Shown one piece after another: positions 52,498 to 61,978 of a stretch of 64,000 bases of DNA. Source of the stretch: Mucilaginibacter flavus (GTDB lineage: Bacteria; Bacteroidota; Bacteroidia; Sphingobacteriales; Sphingobacteriaceae); NCBI RefSeq assembly GCF_030409315.1, contig NZ_JAUFPS010000026.1, forward strand, positions 152,008 to 216,007. Reading direction: 5' to 3'. The notes below the pieces were generated by a model that made no database searches, was not told where the DNA came from, and saw only the letters and a program-made list of their open reading frames with translations. The translations under genes and the position numbers were made by a program. Position 1 is the first letter of the stretch. Each line of letters begins with the position of its first letter.

Positions 52498-53997
52498 ATG
52501 CACCAGCTACTGCCAAACATAACCGGTTTATTAAATGATGTTTTTACAGGCATAACCTATTTTATGCCCGAAGCTTACCTGGTACTATTGTTCCTGGTAG
52601 TGATGATAACCGATTTGGTGTTTGGTAAAAGAGCGGTTGCCTACTGCCGTGCAATAGCCTGTGCAGGCCTGGTGATTGTGCTTTTTAAAGATTTGCTGCA
52701 ATTTGGCCTGGTTTTAAATGGCTGGCACCTGATATTTAATCATATGCTGCTGCTTAACCGCAGCAGTATATGCTTTAAATCCATCATCGATTTGCTGGCG
52801 TTGATGTTGCTGCTTTATTTCACCTGGGATAAAAAGCTAAAAGCGCATAGTAAAGGTCTGGCCGATTTGTATTCTATAGCCATCGCGTCTGTATTTGGTT
52901 TGCATTTGATGGTGATGGCGGTAAACCTGTTATCTATTTACCTGGCTATTGAAATGGTTTCCATCGCTTCATACCTGATGGTGGCTTACCGTACCGAGAA
53001 TGCTTTGAGCACCGAAGCTGGTTTGAAATACGTTTTGTTTGGCGCGGCATCGTCGGCCATTATGTTGTATGGAATATCGTTGCTATATGGTTTTAGCGGA
53101 TCGTTAGATTTGCAGGCTCCTGCAATGATAGCGCAATTATTAAAAGTAAATTCCTTCAGTGCTTCTTTTGCGGTGGTATTGGTGCTAATTGGGATAGGGT
53201 TTAAATTATCATTTGTCCCGGTTCATTTTTGGGTGCCCGATGTTTACCAGGGCGCGCCAACGCCGGTTACCGCGTGGCTTTCAAGTTTACCTAAAATAGC
53301 TGCCTTTGCATTGGTACTTAATATTTTACCCTTTGTAATGCCAATTGGTAAAGCAATAGGCTTTGATTTAACAATTGTTTTTGCAGTGATAAGCATTGTT
53401 ACCATGATAGCCGGCAACTTTGCAGCCGTAATGCAAAATAATGTTAAAAGGATGCTGGCTTATTCAAGCATTGGGCATACCGGTTTCGCGCTAATGGCGG
53501 TTATTGTACATAATCCGCAAAGCTTATCTGCCTTAACTTATTACCTATTAGTTTATGCCCTGGCTAATATTGGCGCGCTGGCGCTGGCCAGTTACTTTAG
53601 CAACGTTGCCGACGCCGAAGACATAGAAGGGTACAAGGGCCTGGGATTAAAATATCCTATTGCTTCGGTTTGTTTTACCATTATCCTTATCTCGCTTACC
53701 GGTTTACCAATAAGCGCCGGATTTACCGGTAAACTATTTGTTTTTTCGGCAGTGTACAATATTTATCAGCAGGATAGCAGCATTTGGCTTGCATTATTGA
53801 TGATTACCGGGGCCTTAACTACCGTGGTATCGCTATTTTACTATATTAAAATTCCGCTGAATTTATTTCTTAAAAGATCAGAAAACCAAGATATTGAATA
53901 CAGGAAATCTTACAATTTGATTGTTTTAGCTTCAATTATTGCCTTCGTGTTAATTTTACTGGGTGTTTTCCCCAATTCTATATTAAAATACCTTTAA
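52498..53997 (+). CDS. nuoN: NADH-quinone oxidoreductase subunit N
   Basis: 499 residues, the third antiporter-like subunit. Conserved Glu in IYLAIEMVSIASYLMVAY and the Lys region FKLSFVPVHFWVPDVYQGAPTPVTAWLS. Ends the membrane-arm cluster. Possible Zn or regulatory features not seen. Confidence 0.95.
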   Translation: MHQLLPNITGLLNDVFTGITYFMPEAYLVLLFLVVMITDLVFGKRAVAYCRAIACAGLVIVLFKDLLQFGLVLNGWHLIFNHMLLLNRSSICFKSIIDLLALMLLLYFTWDKKLKAHSKGLADLYSIAIASVFGLHLMVMAVNLLSIYLAIEMVSIASYLMVAYRTENALSTEAGLKYVLFGAASSAIMLYGISLLYGFSGSLDLQAPAMIAQLLKVNSFSASFAVVLVLIGIGFKLSFVPVHFWVPDVYQGAPTPVTAWLSSLPKIAAFALVLNILPFVMPIGKAIGFDLTIVFAVISIVTMIAGNFAAVMQNNVKRMLAYSSIGHTGFALMAVIVHNPQSLSALTYYLLVYALANIGALALASYFSNVADAEDIEGYKGLGLKYPIASVCFTIILISLTGLPISAGFTGKLFVFSAVYNIYQQDSSIWLALLMITGALTTVVSLFYYIKIPLNLFLKRSENQDIEYRKSYNLIVLASIIAFVLILLGVFPNSILKYL

Positions 53998-54104
53998 ATT
54001 TGATTTTTTATTGTCTATTTAATAAAAAGTTAACATTTTCTTCTTTTAATTGCTCAAAAAGTATTAATTTCAGGCCGTTTTAAAAACGAATTCCTAACTA
54101 ATAC

Positions 54105-55412
54105 ATGAAGCGTTACTTTCCTTTTTTCATTATTCTTGTAATACTGTCGCTTACATTCCTGTTTCCATCTGTTGATTTCAAAAACTCTGGTTCGCCGCAA
54201 TTTAATACCGGTGATATAGCCTGGATGCTGATGTCAACAGCGCTTGTTTTGATCATGACACCAGGATTAGCTTTCTTTTACGGCGGCATGGTAAACAAAA
54301 AAAATGTGATCTCAACCATGCTGCAAAGCATCGTTTGTATGGTTATCATTACCGTGCTTTGGGGCATATTTGGTTTCAGCCTTGCCTTTGGCGAAAGTTT
54401 CCACGGCATTATAGGCAACCCATCCACTTTTTTTATGATGAAGGGCATGCTGGGCAACGCTACCTGGAAAGCCGCGCCAACTATCCCGTTGTTGCTGTTT
54501 GCCATGTACCAGTTGAAGTTTGCCATTATCACCCCGGCGTTGATCACCGGCGCTTTTGCCGAGCGTATCCGTTTTAACTCTTACATTATTTTTCTTGTAC
54601 TTTTTTCCATTTTCATATTTTCGCCACTGGCACATTGCACCTGGCACCCTGATGGCATCCTTGCCAAGTTAGGCGTGTTAGATTTTGCAGGTGGCACGGT
54701 AGTGCACATGTCTGCCGGATGGGCGGCTTTGGCTTCGGCTATTTACCTGAAGCGCCGTAACGAGGCCAATCATTCACCCGCCCGCATCACTTATGTGATG
54801 ATAGGTACCGGTTTGTTATGGTTTGGCTGGTTCGGGTTCAACGCCGGTTCGGCATTTGGTGCAAACGCTTTGGCGGTAACCGCTTTGGCCACCAGTACTA
54901 CGGCATCTGCCGCGGGTGGTATTACCTGGATATTTTTTGATATGCTGCGTGGACGTAAACCATCGGCAATGGGTACTTGTATAGGCGCGGTTGTAGGCCT
55001 TGTGGCCATTACACCTGCGGCGGGTTACGTAACTGTACCGCACTCGTTGGCTATCGGTATTATATCGGCCGTGGTGAGTAACCTTGTTGTAGAGTGGCGT
55101 ACCCGCACTACCATCGATGATACGCTCGACGTATTCCCTTGCCATGGGGTAGGTGGTATGGTGGGGATGCTGCTCACAGGCGTATTTGCCAGTCAGCATG
55201 TAAACCCTAATAATACTACAGGCAACGGTTTGTTTTTTGGCGAAACACACCTGTTCCTGGTGCAGCTTTTGGCTATGGTGGGCGTATCTGTATTCGCTTT
55301 CTTCGGATCATTGCTGCTATTAAAAATTACGGATATGATATCGCCACTAAGGGTTTCGGCAGAAGAAGAAATGCTGGGGCTGGATATCAGTCAGCATGGC
55401 GAAAAGCTATGA
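54105..55412 (+). CDS. amtB: ammonium transporter
   Basis: 435 residues, eleven membrane helices after a hydrophobic leader. The twin-His pore residues lie in GTVVHMSAGWAAL and FPCHGVGGMVGMLL, and the Phe-gate region PGLAFFYGGMV is intact. Takes up ammonium under nitrogen limitation. No glnK/glnB partner is adjacent. Ends in a strong terminator. Confidence 0.95.
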   Translation: MKRYFPFFIILVILSLTFLFPSVDFKNSGSPQFNTGDIAWMLMSTALVLIMTPGLAFFYGGMVNKKNVISTMLQSIVCMVIITVLWGIFGFSLAFGESFHGIIGNPSTFFMMKGMLGNATWKAAPTIPLLLFAMYQLKFAIITPALITGAFAERIRFNSYIIFLVLFSIFIFSPLAHCTWHPDGILAKLGVLDFAGGTVVHMSAGWAALASAIYLKRRNEANHSPARITYVMIGTGLLWFGWFGFNAGSAFGANALAVTALATSTTASAAGGITWIFFDMLRGRKPSAMGTCIGAVVGLVAITPAAGYVTVPHSLAIGIISAVVSNLVVEWRTRTTIDDTLDVFPCHGVGGMVGMLLTGVFASQHVNPNNTTGNGLFFGETHLFLVQLLAMVGVSVFAFFGSLLLLKITDMISPLRVSAEEEMLGLDISQHGEKL

Positions 55413-55453
55413 TCTAAACATCGAATTTCAAACCAACTAAATAAACCTGAAAG

Positions 55454-55478
55454 TCCGGCTGAAAAGCCGGATTTTTTT
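55454..55478 (+). terminator. intrinsic terminator after amtB
   Basis: TCCGGCT-GAAA-AGCCGGA with seven T, a GC-rich stem. Confidence 0.9.
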
Positions 55479-55586
55479 GTTTTATGGAGCAAGGATTTTT
55501 GGAGCAAGGATTAATGACATAAAAAATGGAGGGCTGTTAAACACTTTGAAAATAAATTTGGTATTATTAATTGCAACTTGTGCTTA

Positions 55587-55617
55587 TCTTGATTCTTGGC
55601 TCTTAATTCTTGACTCT
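55587..55617. repeat. CTTGATT tandem arm before alkB
   Basis: Units TCTTGATT, CTTGGCT, CTTAATT and CTTGACT, ending 9 bases before the alkB start. Same family as 27722, 43005 and 44193; no local complementary arm. Confidence 0.6.
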
Positions 55618-55626
55618 ATTTCAAAA

Positions 55627-56247
55627 ATGTCTATCGACAATCAACTAAATATCTTCAATTCTCCTCATCAAAATTTATTACCTTTTGATAGCGAGGTTTT
55701 GCTATACCCCAACTTTTACCAGGAGGATGGGATTTATGATATTTTTGAACAGTTAAAGAACACCATTCTTTGGAAACAGGATGCCATGAAAATTTATGGC
55801 AAAACAGTCAATTTTCCTCGTCTTACCTCCTGGTATGCCGATGGCGATCAGGAATACACGTACTCGGGAGTGGTAAACACGCCCAATCCTTTTACGCCTT
55901 CGCTTATCAAAATCAAACAAGCCGCCGAAGCGCAATGCGGTAAGCAATTTAATTCGGCCCTGCTTAATTATTACCGTGATGGTGGCGACAGCATGGGTTG
56001 GCATAGCGACGATGAAAAGGAACTAAGCGGCAACCCGGTCATCGCTTCGGCTTCATTTGGTGCTACACGTACCTTTCAGTTTAAGCACAAAACTCAAAAG
56101 AACGCCAAAGTATCTGTGGCTTTAAACAACGGCAGTTTGCTGATAATGCAGGGAGCTACCCAACACCATTGGTTACACCAGGTACCTAAAACCGCTAAAG
56201 AGATGGGAGCGAGGATTAACATTACGTTTAGGGATATTAGGTATTAG
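55627..56247 (+). CDS. alkB: AlkB-type 2-oxoglutarate-dependent dioxygenase
   Basis: 206 residues from ATG 55627. The frame is open to 55477, but the first 50 codons are repeat-derived and unlike the family. Iron ligands H126, D128 (WHSDDE) and H184 (HWLHQVPK), with 2OG-binding R196 and R202 (RINITFR). Removes methyl or etheno groups from DNA or RNA bases oxidatively. Downstream lies a long nested hairpin. Confidence 0.9.
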   Translation: MSIDNQLNIFNSPHQNLLPFDSEVLLYPNFYQEDGIYDIFEQLKNTILWKQDAMKIYGKTVNFPRLTSWYADGDQEYTYSGVVNTPNPFTPSLIKIKQAAEAQCGKQFNSALLNYYRDGGDSMGWHSDDEKELSGNPVIASASFGATRTFQFKHKTQKNAKVSVALNNGSLLIMQGATQHHWLHQVPKTAKEMGARINITFRDIRY

Positions 56248-56422
56248 ATGTGCAGATTTTAGATTACAGATGTGCAGATGAAATGTAAGAATCAGAATTT
56301 ACAGAATTTTAGAATTTTCAAAATAACGCTGCATTCTGTTAATTTTCTAATTCTGTAAATTCTGATTCTGACAAATAGTCAAGTAAAAACATCTGCACAT
56401 CTGTAATCTAAAATCTGCACAT
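56248..56422. repeat. nested double hairpin downstream of alkB
   Basis: An outer 33-base arm (56248-56280, units GTGCAGAT and AGATTACA) is perfectly complementary to 56390-56422. Inside, a second 21-base arm with different units (AGAATCAGAATTTACAG..., 56288-56308) is perfectly complementary to 56349-56369. Two distinct tandem families are thus stacked in one structure. Confidence 0.9.
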
Positions 56423-56487
56423 TTAAATTGCATGTTTAAACTACTATTTTATGACAAATGATTTTAGTAAGAGTCCATTATAAATGA

Positions 56488-56495
56488 TACCTTTG
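56488..56495 (+). promoter_or_regulatory. candidate -7 element of purF
   Basis: TACCTTTG matches TAnnTTTG and lies 17 bases before the ATG. No clear -33 box in the T-poor upstream region. Confidence 0.5.
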
Positions 56496-56512
56496 CAGCC
56501 TCATTCCGAATC

Positions 56513-58420
56513 ATGAGCGATCAGATTAAACATGAATGCGGTGTGGCATTTATCCGCTTACTAAAGCCACTATCTTTTTATCAGAAAAAGTACGGAACTG
56601 CGCTGTACGGCCTGAACAAGCTTTACCTTTTAATGGAGAAACAACATAACCGCGGCCAGGATGGCGCTGGTGTTGCTACCATTAAATTAGATATTGCTCC
56701 AGGCAAACGTTACATAAGCAGGCACCGCTCAATGGCATCTAATGCTGTTGCTGATATCTTTGAATACATCCAGAAGAAATTCGCGGATATTCAAAAGGAA
56801 ACTCCCGAAAAAATGCTTGACGCCGAATGGCTTAAAGAGCACGTGAGTTTTACCGGCGAAGTTTTATTGGGGCACCTGCGTTATGGTACCCACGGTAAAA
56901 ATAGCATTGAAAGCTGTCACCCCTTTTTAAGGCAAAACAACTGGCAAACCCGTAATCTGGTTATTGCAGGTAACTTTAACATGACTAATGTTGATGAGTT
57001 ATTGCAACAACTATATGATTTGGGTCAGCATCCTAAGGAGCAAGCCGATACCATTACCGTATTGGAAAAAATGGGCCACTTCATCGATACCGAAAACCAG
57101 GGCTTATTTGACCAGTATAAACGCGAAGGTTTGGACGATAACGTAGAGATCAGCAAGTTGATTGCTAACGATATGGATGTTGCCAAAATCTTAACAAAAT
57201 CTGCCAAAAACTGGGATGGCGGCTATACTATAGCCGGTATTCTTGGGCATGGCGACGCGTTTGTAATGCGCGACCCGGTTGGTATCCGTCCGGCGTTTTA
57301 CTATTATAATGACGAGATTGTAGTTGCGGCATCAGAGCGCCCTGCTATTCAAACAGCCTTTAACGTGCCGATGGAAGAGATCAGGGAGATTATGCCTGGT
57401 CACGCCCTTATTGTTAAAAAGAACGGCAAGATCACCGAAAGTATGTTTAGCGAACCAAAGGAAAAAAAATCATGTTCATTTGAGCGGATTTATTTTTCAC
57501 GTGGCAGCGATTCAGCTATTTATCGCGAACGTAAACAATTGGGTCGTTTGCTTTGTCCACAGATATTGGACGCTGTTAATCACGATATCAAAAACACCGT
57601 GTTCTCCTACATCCCAAATACAGCCGAAGTTGCATTTTACGGAATGGTTGAAGGGGTACACAAATACGTAAAAAAATACCAGCGGGACAGGTTATTAAAC
57701 CGGGAAGATAAAGTAAGCGACGAAGAGCTTAGCGAAATCCTGGCTTTGGCACCACGTGTTGAGAAAATAGCGATCAAGGACGTTAAACTGCGTACCTTCA
57801 TCACCCAGGATGCGGATCGTAGCGAAATGGTTGCCCACGTTTATGATACCACTTATGGCTTGATAAAACGTGATACCGATACCCTGGTTGTTTTGGATGA
57901 TTCAATTGTACGTGGTACTACGCTTAAACAAAGTATCCTGAAAATATTAGACAGGCTTGGTCCTACCAAGGTTGTAGTGGTATCATCAGCGCCGCAGATC
58001 CGTTATCCGGATTGTTATGGTATTGATATGTCGCGCATGGGTGAGTTTGTTGCTTTTGAAGCGGCCATCAGCCTGTTGAAAGAAATGGGTAGGGAAGATG
58101 TGATTCTTGATGTTTACCAAAAATGTAAGGATAGCATTAAGTTACCTAAAGAGAAGGTGCAAAACCACGTAAAAGCGATATATGAGTTGTTTACAGATCA
58201 GCAGGTATCTGATCGTATAGCGCAGATCATTACCCCTAAAGAGATTAAATGCGAGGTTAAGGTAATTTATCAAACTTTAGATAATCTGCACATTGCCTGC
58301 CCGGATCATACCGGCGACTGGTACTTTAGCGGTGATTACCCAACCCCTGGTGGTAATAAAGTGGTTAACCGCGCTTTTGTTAACTGGATGGAAGGTAAAA
58401 ACCAAAGAGCTTACATGTAG
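56513..58420 (+). CDS. purF: amidophosphoribosyltransferase, long form
   Basis: 635 residues, about 130 more than E. coli PurF. N-terminal Ntn nucleophile C9 (HECGVAF), meaning an eight-residue leader to be removed; glutaminase motifs RGQDGAGVA and LGHLRYGTHG. The phosphoribosyltransferase PRPP loop VVLDDSIVRGTTL is near 462 and C-terminal CPDHTGDWYFSGDYPTPGG closes the chain. It makes phosphoribosylamine from PRPP and glutamine, the first step of purine synthesis. A linker near residue 395 (DREDKVSDEELSEIL-like) accounts for part of the extra length. A second shorter PurF elsewhere is possible. Confidence 0.88.
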   Translation: MSDQIKHECGVAFIRLLKPLSFYQKKYGTALYGLNKLYLLMEKQHNRGQDGAGVATIKLDIAPGKRYISRHRSMASNAVADIFEYIQKKFADIQKETPEKMLDAEWLKEHVSFTGEVLLGHLRYGTHGKNSIESCHPFLRQNNWQTRNLVIAGNFNMTNVDELLQQLYDLGQHPKEQADTITVLEKMGHFIDTENQGLFDQYKREGLDDNVEISKLIANDMDVAKILTKSAKNWDGGYTIAGILGHGDAFVMRDPVGIRPAFYYYNDEIVVAASERPAIQTAFNVPMEEIREIMPGHALIVKKNGKITESMFSEPKEKKSCSFERIYFSRGSDSAIYRERKQLGRLLCPQILDAVNHDIKNTVFSYIPNTAEVAFYGMVEGVHKYVKKYQRDRLLNREDKVSDEELSEILALAPRVEKIAIKDVKLRTFITQDADRSEMVAHVYDTTYGLIKRDTDTLVVLDDSIVRGTTLKQSILKILDRLGPTKVVVVSSAPQIRYPDCYGIDMSRMGEFVAFEAAISLLKEMGREDVILDVYQKCKDSIKLPKEKVQNHVKAIYELFTDQQVSDRIAQIITPKEIKCEVKVIYQTLDNLHIACPDHTGDWYFSGDYPTPGGNKVVNRAFVNWMEGKNQRAYM

Positions 58421-58454
58421 CCTCCTAACCCCCTGAAGGGGGAATTAAAATATC

Positions 58455-58484
58455 AAGGCGATGAGTTTTTTCATCGCCTTTTTT
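58455..58484 (+). terminator. intrinsic terminator after purF
   Basis: AAGGCGATGA / TCATCGCCTT stem with a T-rich loop and T-run; a CCCCCTGAAGGGGG palindrome lies just upstream (58430-58443). Confidence 0.85.
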
Positions 58485-58587
58485 GTTGAATAATATTTCC
58501 ATACAAGTCATTTAAAAACCAAAACAAATCGTCATCACAAGTTTCTAAATCCAGTTGACTCTGATGAGGGAAATAAACATAAAAGTT

Positions 58588-58676
58588 TGTCATCCTGAGG
58601 AACGAAGGATCTATTCTGCACCAAGCTTATTCGTCCTGAAAGTTTGCGAATAGATGCTTCGTACCTCAGCATGACA
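58588..58676. repeat. inverted repeat (ACGAAGGATC family), copy 1
   Basis: 29-base arms (58588-58616, 58648-58676) beginning TGTCATCCTGAGG pair at 26 of 29 positions. Related to the 20170 repeat. It lies with copy 2 in the 526-base gene-free region 58421-58946. Confidence 0.85.
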
Positions 58677-58764
58677 GGGTGGAAAGGAGCGTTTGATGCG
58701 TCACTCACCCTTCAGAGGCCGAAGGGTTTAAAAAAACTACCCATGACGTTTTGTAAAAAATGTT

Positions 58765-58851
58765 TGTCATCCTGAGGTACGAAGGATCTTCTTCGCCACG
58801 CTAATTGCAGACTTTTATAGCGAAGAAGATTCTTCGTGCCTCAAAATGACA
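58765..58851. repeat. inverted repeat (ACGAAGGATC family), copy 2
   Basis: 32-base arms (58765-58796, 58820-58851) beginning TGTCATCCTGAGGTAC pair at 28 of 32 positions. Most mismatches would be G-U pairs in RNA. A half-site relic (CTCGCAATGACATGG) follows at about 58909-58923. Confidence 0.85.
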
Positions 58852-58946
58852 GGGTGTAGAAGGTAGTTCTTACGTCACCCCCTCCTTCAAAGTCCGCCGG
58901 ATTTTATAACTCGCAATGACATGGACTATAAAGCTAATGATTGGGC

Positions 58947-59603
58947 CTAAGACGCAGTTGGTGCCGAGAAAATGATATGCGTAACGAGTTTATCTACCAA
59001 CACCAGCGATGCTATAATAAGCGCCACGCCAGCAACTTCGTTTAAGCGATGGATAAGTTTAACCGAAATCCTGTCGCGCAGTTTATCGGCGTAAAAGGCT
59101 TTAAGAGTATCCATGCCAAATTGCAGGATAAGAATAGTAAGAAACATTACCGCGATGTGAAACGACCGGTGCGGACTGCCAACCAGGAATGTTGTACTTG
59201 CGGCGCCGATAACCACCGTCCAATGGAAAAGGAGGGTAGGGTTAAAAATACACATCAGGAAACCTTTAAGGAAATAGCCAAACCTATCGGCACTGGTTGG
59301 TACCTTATTGCCGTAATTGATCTCGGCTTTTTTAAACATATAGTAAAGGCCCAGTACAAATAATATAACAGCGCCGGTAATACCTGCTATAAGCTTGGTA
59401 TGGTCGGATACGTCAATATATTGTGATCCAAATAATAAGGCACCCACAAAAAAAATATCGCTGCTTACAACACCAAGTGCAAGAGCAACGCCTGCATGAA
59501 AACCTTTTTCAATGCTGGTTTTAATAAGAGCAAAAAAGACCGGGCCAGTTAAAAACGTCAACACTAATCCAAACCCTATACCCGAAACAATGGCTTTTAT
59601 CAT
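58947..59603 (-). CDS. LysE-family exporter
   Basis: 218 residues, six membrane helices. The N-terminal GIGFGLVLTFLTGPVFFALIKTSIEKGFHAG segment is typical of LysE/RhtB amino-acid exporters, with an FNPTLLFHW-like motif in the middle. Substrate unknown. Divergent from the sugar transporter. Confidence 0.88.
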   Translation of the reverse strand: MIKAIVSGIGFGLVLTFLTGPVFFALIKTSIEKGFHAGVALALGVVSSDIFFVGALLFGSQYIDVSDHTKLIAGITGAVILFVLGLYYMFKKAEINYGNKVPTSADRFGYFLKGFLMCIFNPTLLFHWTVVIGAASTTFLVGSPHRSFHIAVMFLTILILQFGMDTLKAFYADKLRDRISVKLIHRLNEVAGVALIIASLVLVDKLVTHIIFSAPTAS

Positions 59604-59770
59604 TAAGTTAGGCTTTGTTCATTTTTGAACAATGCGAATATGCAATTTTATCTATTAAACAACGAAACTTAAAATTGTGATTTATTTAATTTAAAAAAGT
59701 GTAGCCACTTTTACAAAAATTGAATTATGTTTAACGATTCAAAATCTATTCTGTATAACCAATTTTAACA

Positions 59771-61405
59771 ATGGAACAAAACAAGGCCAAAAGCTATAGT
59801 TCGGCGCTTTATACGCTAATAACTGTATTTTTCTTCTGGGGCTTCTTAGCCGCCTCTAACGGTGTATTCATACCCTTTTGTAAAGAACATTTTCATTTAA
59901 CCCAGTTTGAATCTCAGCTAATTGACTTTACCTTTTATGGCGGTTATTTCATAGGCTCTCTGATACTGTATTTTGCTTCATCTATAAGTAAAGTAGATAT
60001 CATGAATAAAATGGGTTATAAAAATGGTATCATCTTAGGCCTTATCATATCGGCTGTAGGTGCATTGGGTATGATCCCTGCCATCGCCACCGGATCTTTT
60101 GGCTTTATATTAGCAGTATTTTTTATCATAGCCGTTGGTTTTTCACTACAGCAAACAGCGGCAAACCCGTTTGTGGTTGCTTTAGGCCCGCCAGAAACAG
60201 GTTCAAACCGTTTAAATTTTGCGGGTAGTATCAATAATATCGGTGGTTTATTAGGTCCCGTAGTTGTAGGTATTATTTTATTTGGATCAGCATCTGCCAA
60301 AATTGACGCTAAAGATGTACAGATATCTTCTGTAAATAACCTTTACTACATGCTTGCCGGTTTATTTATCGCAGTAGCTATCTTCTTTTGGTTTTCAAAT
60401 TTACCAAAGGTAACCAGCGACGAAACTATCGAACCAAGCCCTAAAGCAAATACTCCACTTTTAATTATGTTCCTGGCGTTCCTGCTTATTTTGGCGGCCG
60501 ACCCGTTGAGTAAAAAATTGGGCGTGCCAAGTCAATATTTTGTTTACGCTTCATTGGCTATTATTATACTTACCCTGGTGGGTACAATTTTTGCCGCTAA
60601 ACAAAGCAAAGAAGGCTGGGGTGCTATGCAGTATCCGCAATTGATTTTGGGTATGCTGGCCATATTTACCTATGTGGGTACCGAGGTTACTATTCAAAGT
60701 AACATGGGTTCGTTGTTAAAAACTCCGGAGTTTGGTTCATTCAAAGAATCAGATATAGCTCCATATATCTCATTATATTGGGGTAGCTTAATGATCGGTC
60801 GTTTTGCAGGTGCTATTGGCGCGTTTAACCTTTCAAAAACTGTTAAGTACATACTTACCATTCTTATTCCTTTTATAGCATTTGGCATTGTATTGTTAGT
60901 AAATGCTGCAACCGGTGTAAATGTGAGCAATCTGTATGGTTACGCGGCTTGTGTAGCCATCTTGATTGTCGCTTTCTTCATCGGTCAGCAAAAACCAACC
61001 CGCACTTTAGCCGTGTTAGGGTTATTGGGTATGGCATTTATGTTAACAGGATTGGCTACAACAGGTAAAATAGCAACTTTCTCTTTCATTAGCGGGGGCT
61101 TATGCTGTTCAATTATGTGGCCATCAATTTTCTCATTAGCTATTACAGGCTTAGGAAAATACACCAGCCAAGGCTCTGCGTTTTTGATCATGATGATTTT
61201 GGGTGGTTCAATCATTCCGCCATTGCAAGGTAAAGTAGCCGATGGTAGCAATAATGTTATTCCTGGCATGAGCGGTATTCACTTCTCATATATAGTACCT
61301 GTATTGGGTTTTGCTTACCTTGCATACTTTGCATGGAAAGTAAGCCGCGAACTACGTAGCCAGGGTATCGACCTTGACCACGTTGAAGTAGCAGCGGGCC
61401 ACTAA
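59771..61405 (+). CDS. FucP-type sugar:proton symporter (MFS)
   Basis: 544 residues, twelve membrane helices plus extra length in loops and between helices. N-terminal [22 protein letters not shown] and the [24 protein letters not shown] block mark the FucP/GluP group for L-fucose, glucose or galactose uptake. Substrate not decided. Stops before a tandem-unit hairpin. Confidence 0.9.
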   Translation: MEQNKAKSYSSALYTLITVFFFWGFLAASNGVFIPFCKEHFHLTQFESQLIDFTFYGGYFIGSLILYFASSISKVDIMNKMGYKNGIILGLIISAVGALGMIPAIATGSFGFILAVFFIIAVGFSLQQTAANPFVVALGPPETGSNRLNFAGSINNIGGLLGPVVVGIILFGSASAKIDAKDVQISSVNNLYYMLAGLFIAVAIFFWFSNLPKVTSDETIEPSPKANTPLLIMFLAFLLILAADPLSKKLGVPSQYFVYASLAIIILTLVGTIFAAKQSKEGWGAMQYPQLILGMLAIFTYVGTEVTIQSNMGSLLKTPEFGSFKESDIAPYISLYWGSLMIGRFAGAIGAFNLSKTVKYILTILIPFIAFGIVLLVNAATGVNVSNLYGYAACVAILIVAFFIGQQKPTRTLAVLGLLGMAFMLTGLATTGKIATFSFISGGLCCSIMWPSIFSLAITGLGKYTSQGSAFLIMMILGGSIIPPLQGKVADGSNNVIPGMSGIHFSYIVPVLGFAYLAYFAWKVSRELRSQGIDLDHVEVAAGH

Positions 61406-61424
61406 TTAAAAAAAGATGTCATTG

Positions 61425-61472
61425 GTCATTGGGTCATTAAGTCATTTTAGTATGATTTAATGACCCAATGAC
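61425..61472. repeat. tandem-unit hairpin (GTCATTGG family)
   Basis: 20-base arms (61425-61444, 61453-61472) of GTCATT(G/A)(G/A)-type units pair at 19 of 20 positions. It lies between the transporter stop and the deaminase start; further units run into the deaminase start region. The unit resembles that at 33988. Confidence 0.8.
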
Positions 61473-61496
61473 GTTAATGACCTAATGATTAAAAGT

Positions 61497-61967
61497 ATGA
61501 AACCAAGTTTCGATTCTATTTTCATGAACCTGGCTACAGACTTGGCTAAGCGCTCGCACTGCGTTAAAGCCCACGTAGGCGCAGTTTTAACCCGCGATAC
61601 CCGTATTATATCCATTGGCTATAACGGGCCGCCAGCGGGTACGCATAACTGCGACGAGGAATGGCCCGGCGTGGGTTGCGCGCGCGATTCAAAAGGTAGC
61701 TGTTCGTTGGCACTTCACGCCGAAGAAAACGCTATACTATATGCCGTTAAAAGCGGAGCAAAGTTAGAGGGAGCCACTTTGTATACCACGCTCTCGCCTT
61801 GCATTGCTTGTGCAAGATTGATTTATTCGGCCGGGATAACCAAGGTTTATTACGATAAATCATATGCCGAGTACAAAGGCATCGGCAGCGATGAGGGCGT
61901 TGATTTTTTAAACAGGTTTGGTGTACCTACGGTAAGATTTGTGGAAGATGAGGAGCGCATTATATAG
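61497..61967 (+). CDS. dCMP deaminase family protein
   Basis: 156 residues from ATG 61497 (MKPSFDSIFM); an earlier in-frame ATG at 61485 lies in the repeat tail and is less likely. Zinc site HAEENAIL with catalytic Glu, and SPCIACARLI with two Cys. It deaminates dCMP or a related nucleotide toward dUMP; ComEB-like. A separate cysteine-rich insertion (CDEEWPGVGCARDSKGSC) may bind a second zinc. Confidence 0.9.
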   Translation: MKPSFDSIFMNLATDLAKRSHCVKAHVGAVLTRDTRIISIGYNGPPAGTHNCDEEWPGVGCARDSKGSCSLALHAEENAILYAVKSGAKLEGATLYTTLSPCIACARLIYSAGITKVYYDKSYAEYKGIGSDEGVDFLNRFGVPTVRFVEDEERII

Positions 61968-61978
61968 TGTAGAATCCA

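Noticed and set aside
54816..55250. 144-codon minus-strand frame inside amtB
   Set aside because: Basic, cysteine/histidine-rich translation typical of an antisense shadow of a membrane protein gene.
55477..55626. N-terminal extension of AlkB
   Set aside because: The first 50 codons come from the amtB terminator edge and the CTTGATT repeat and are unlike AlkB.
58421..58946. tRNA or small RNA gene between purF and lysE
   Set aside because: No cloverleaf or tRNA boxes seen; the structure is explained by two inverted repeats of one family and a terminator.
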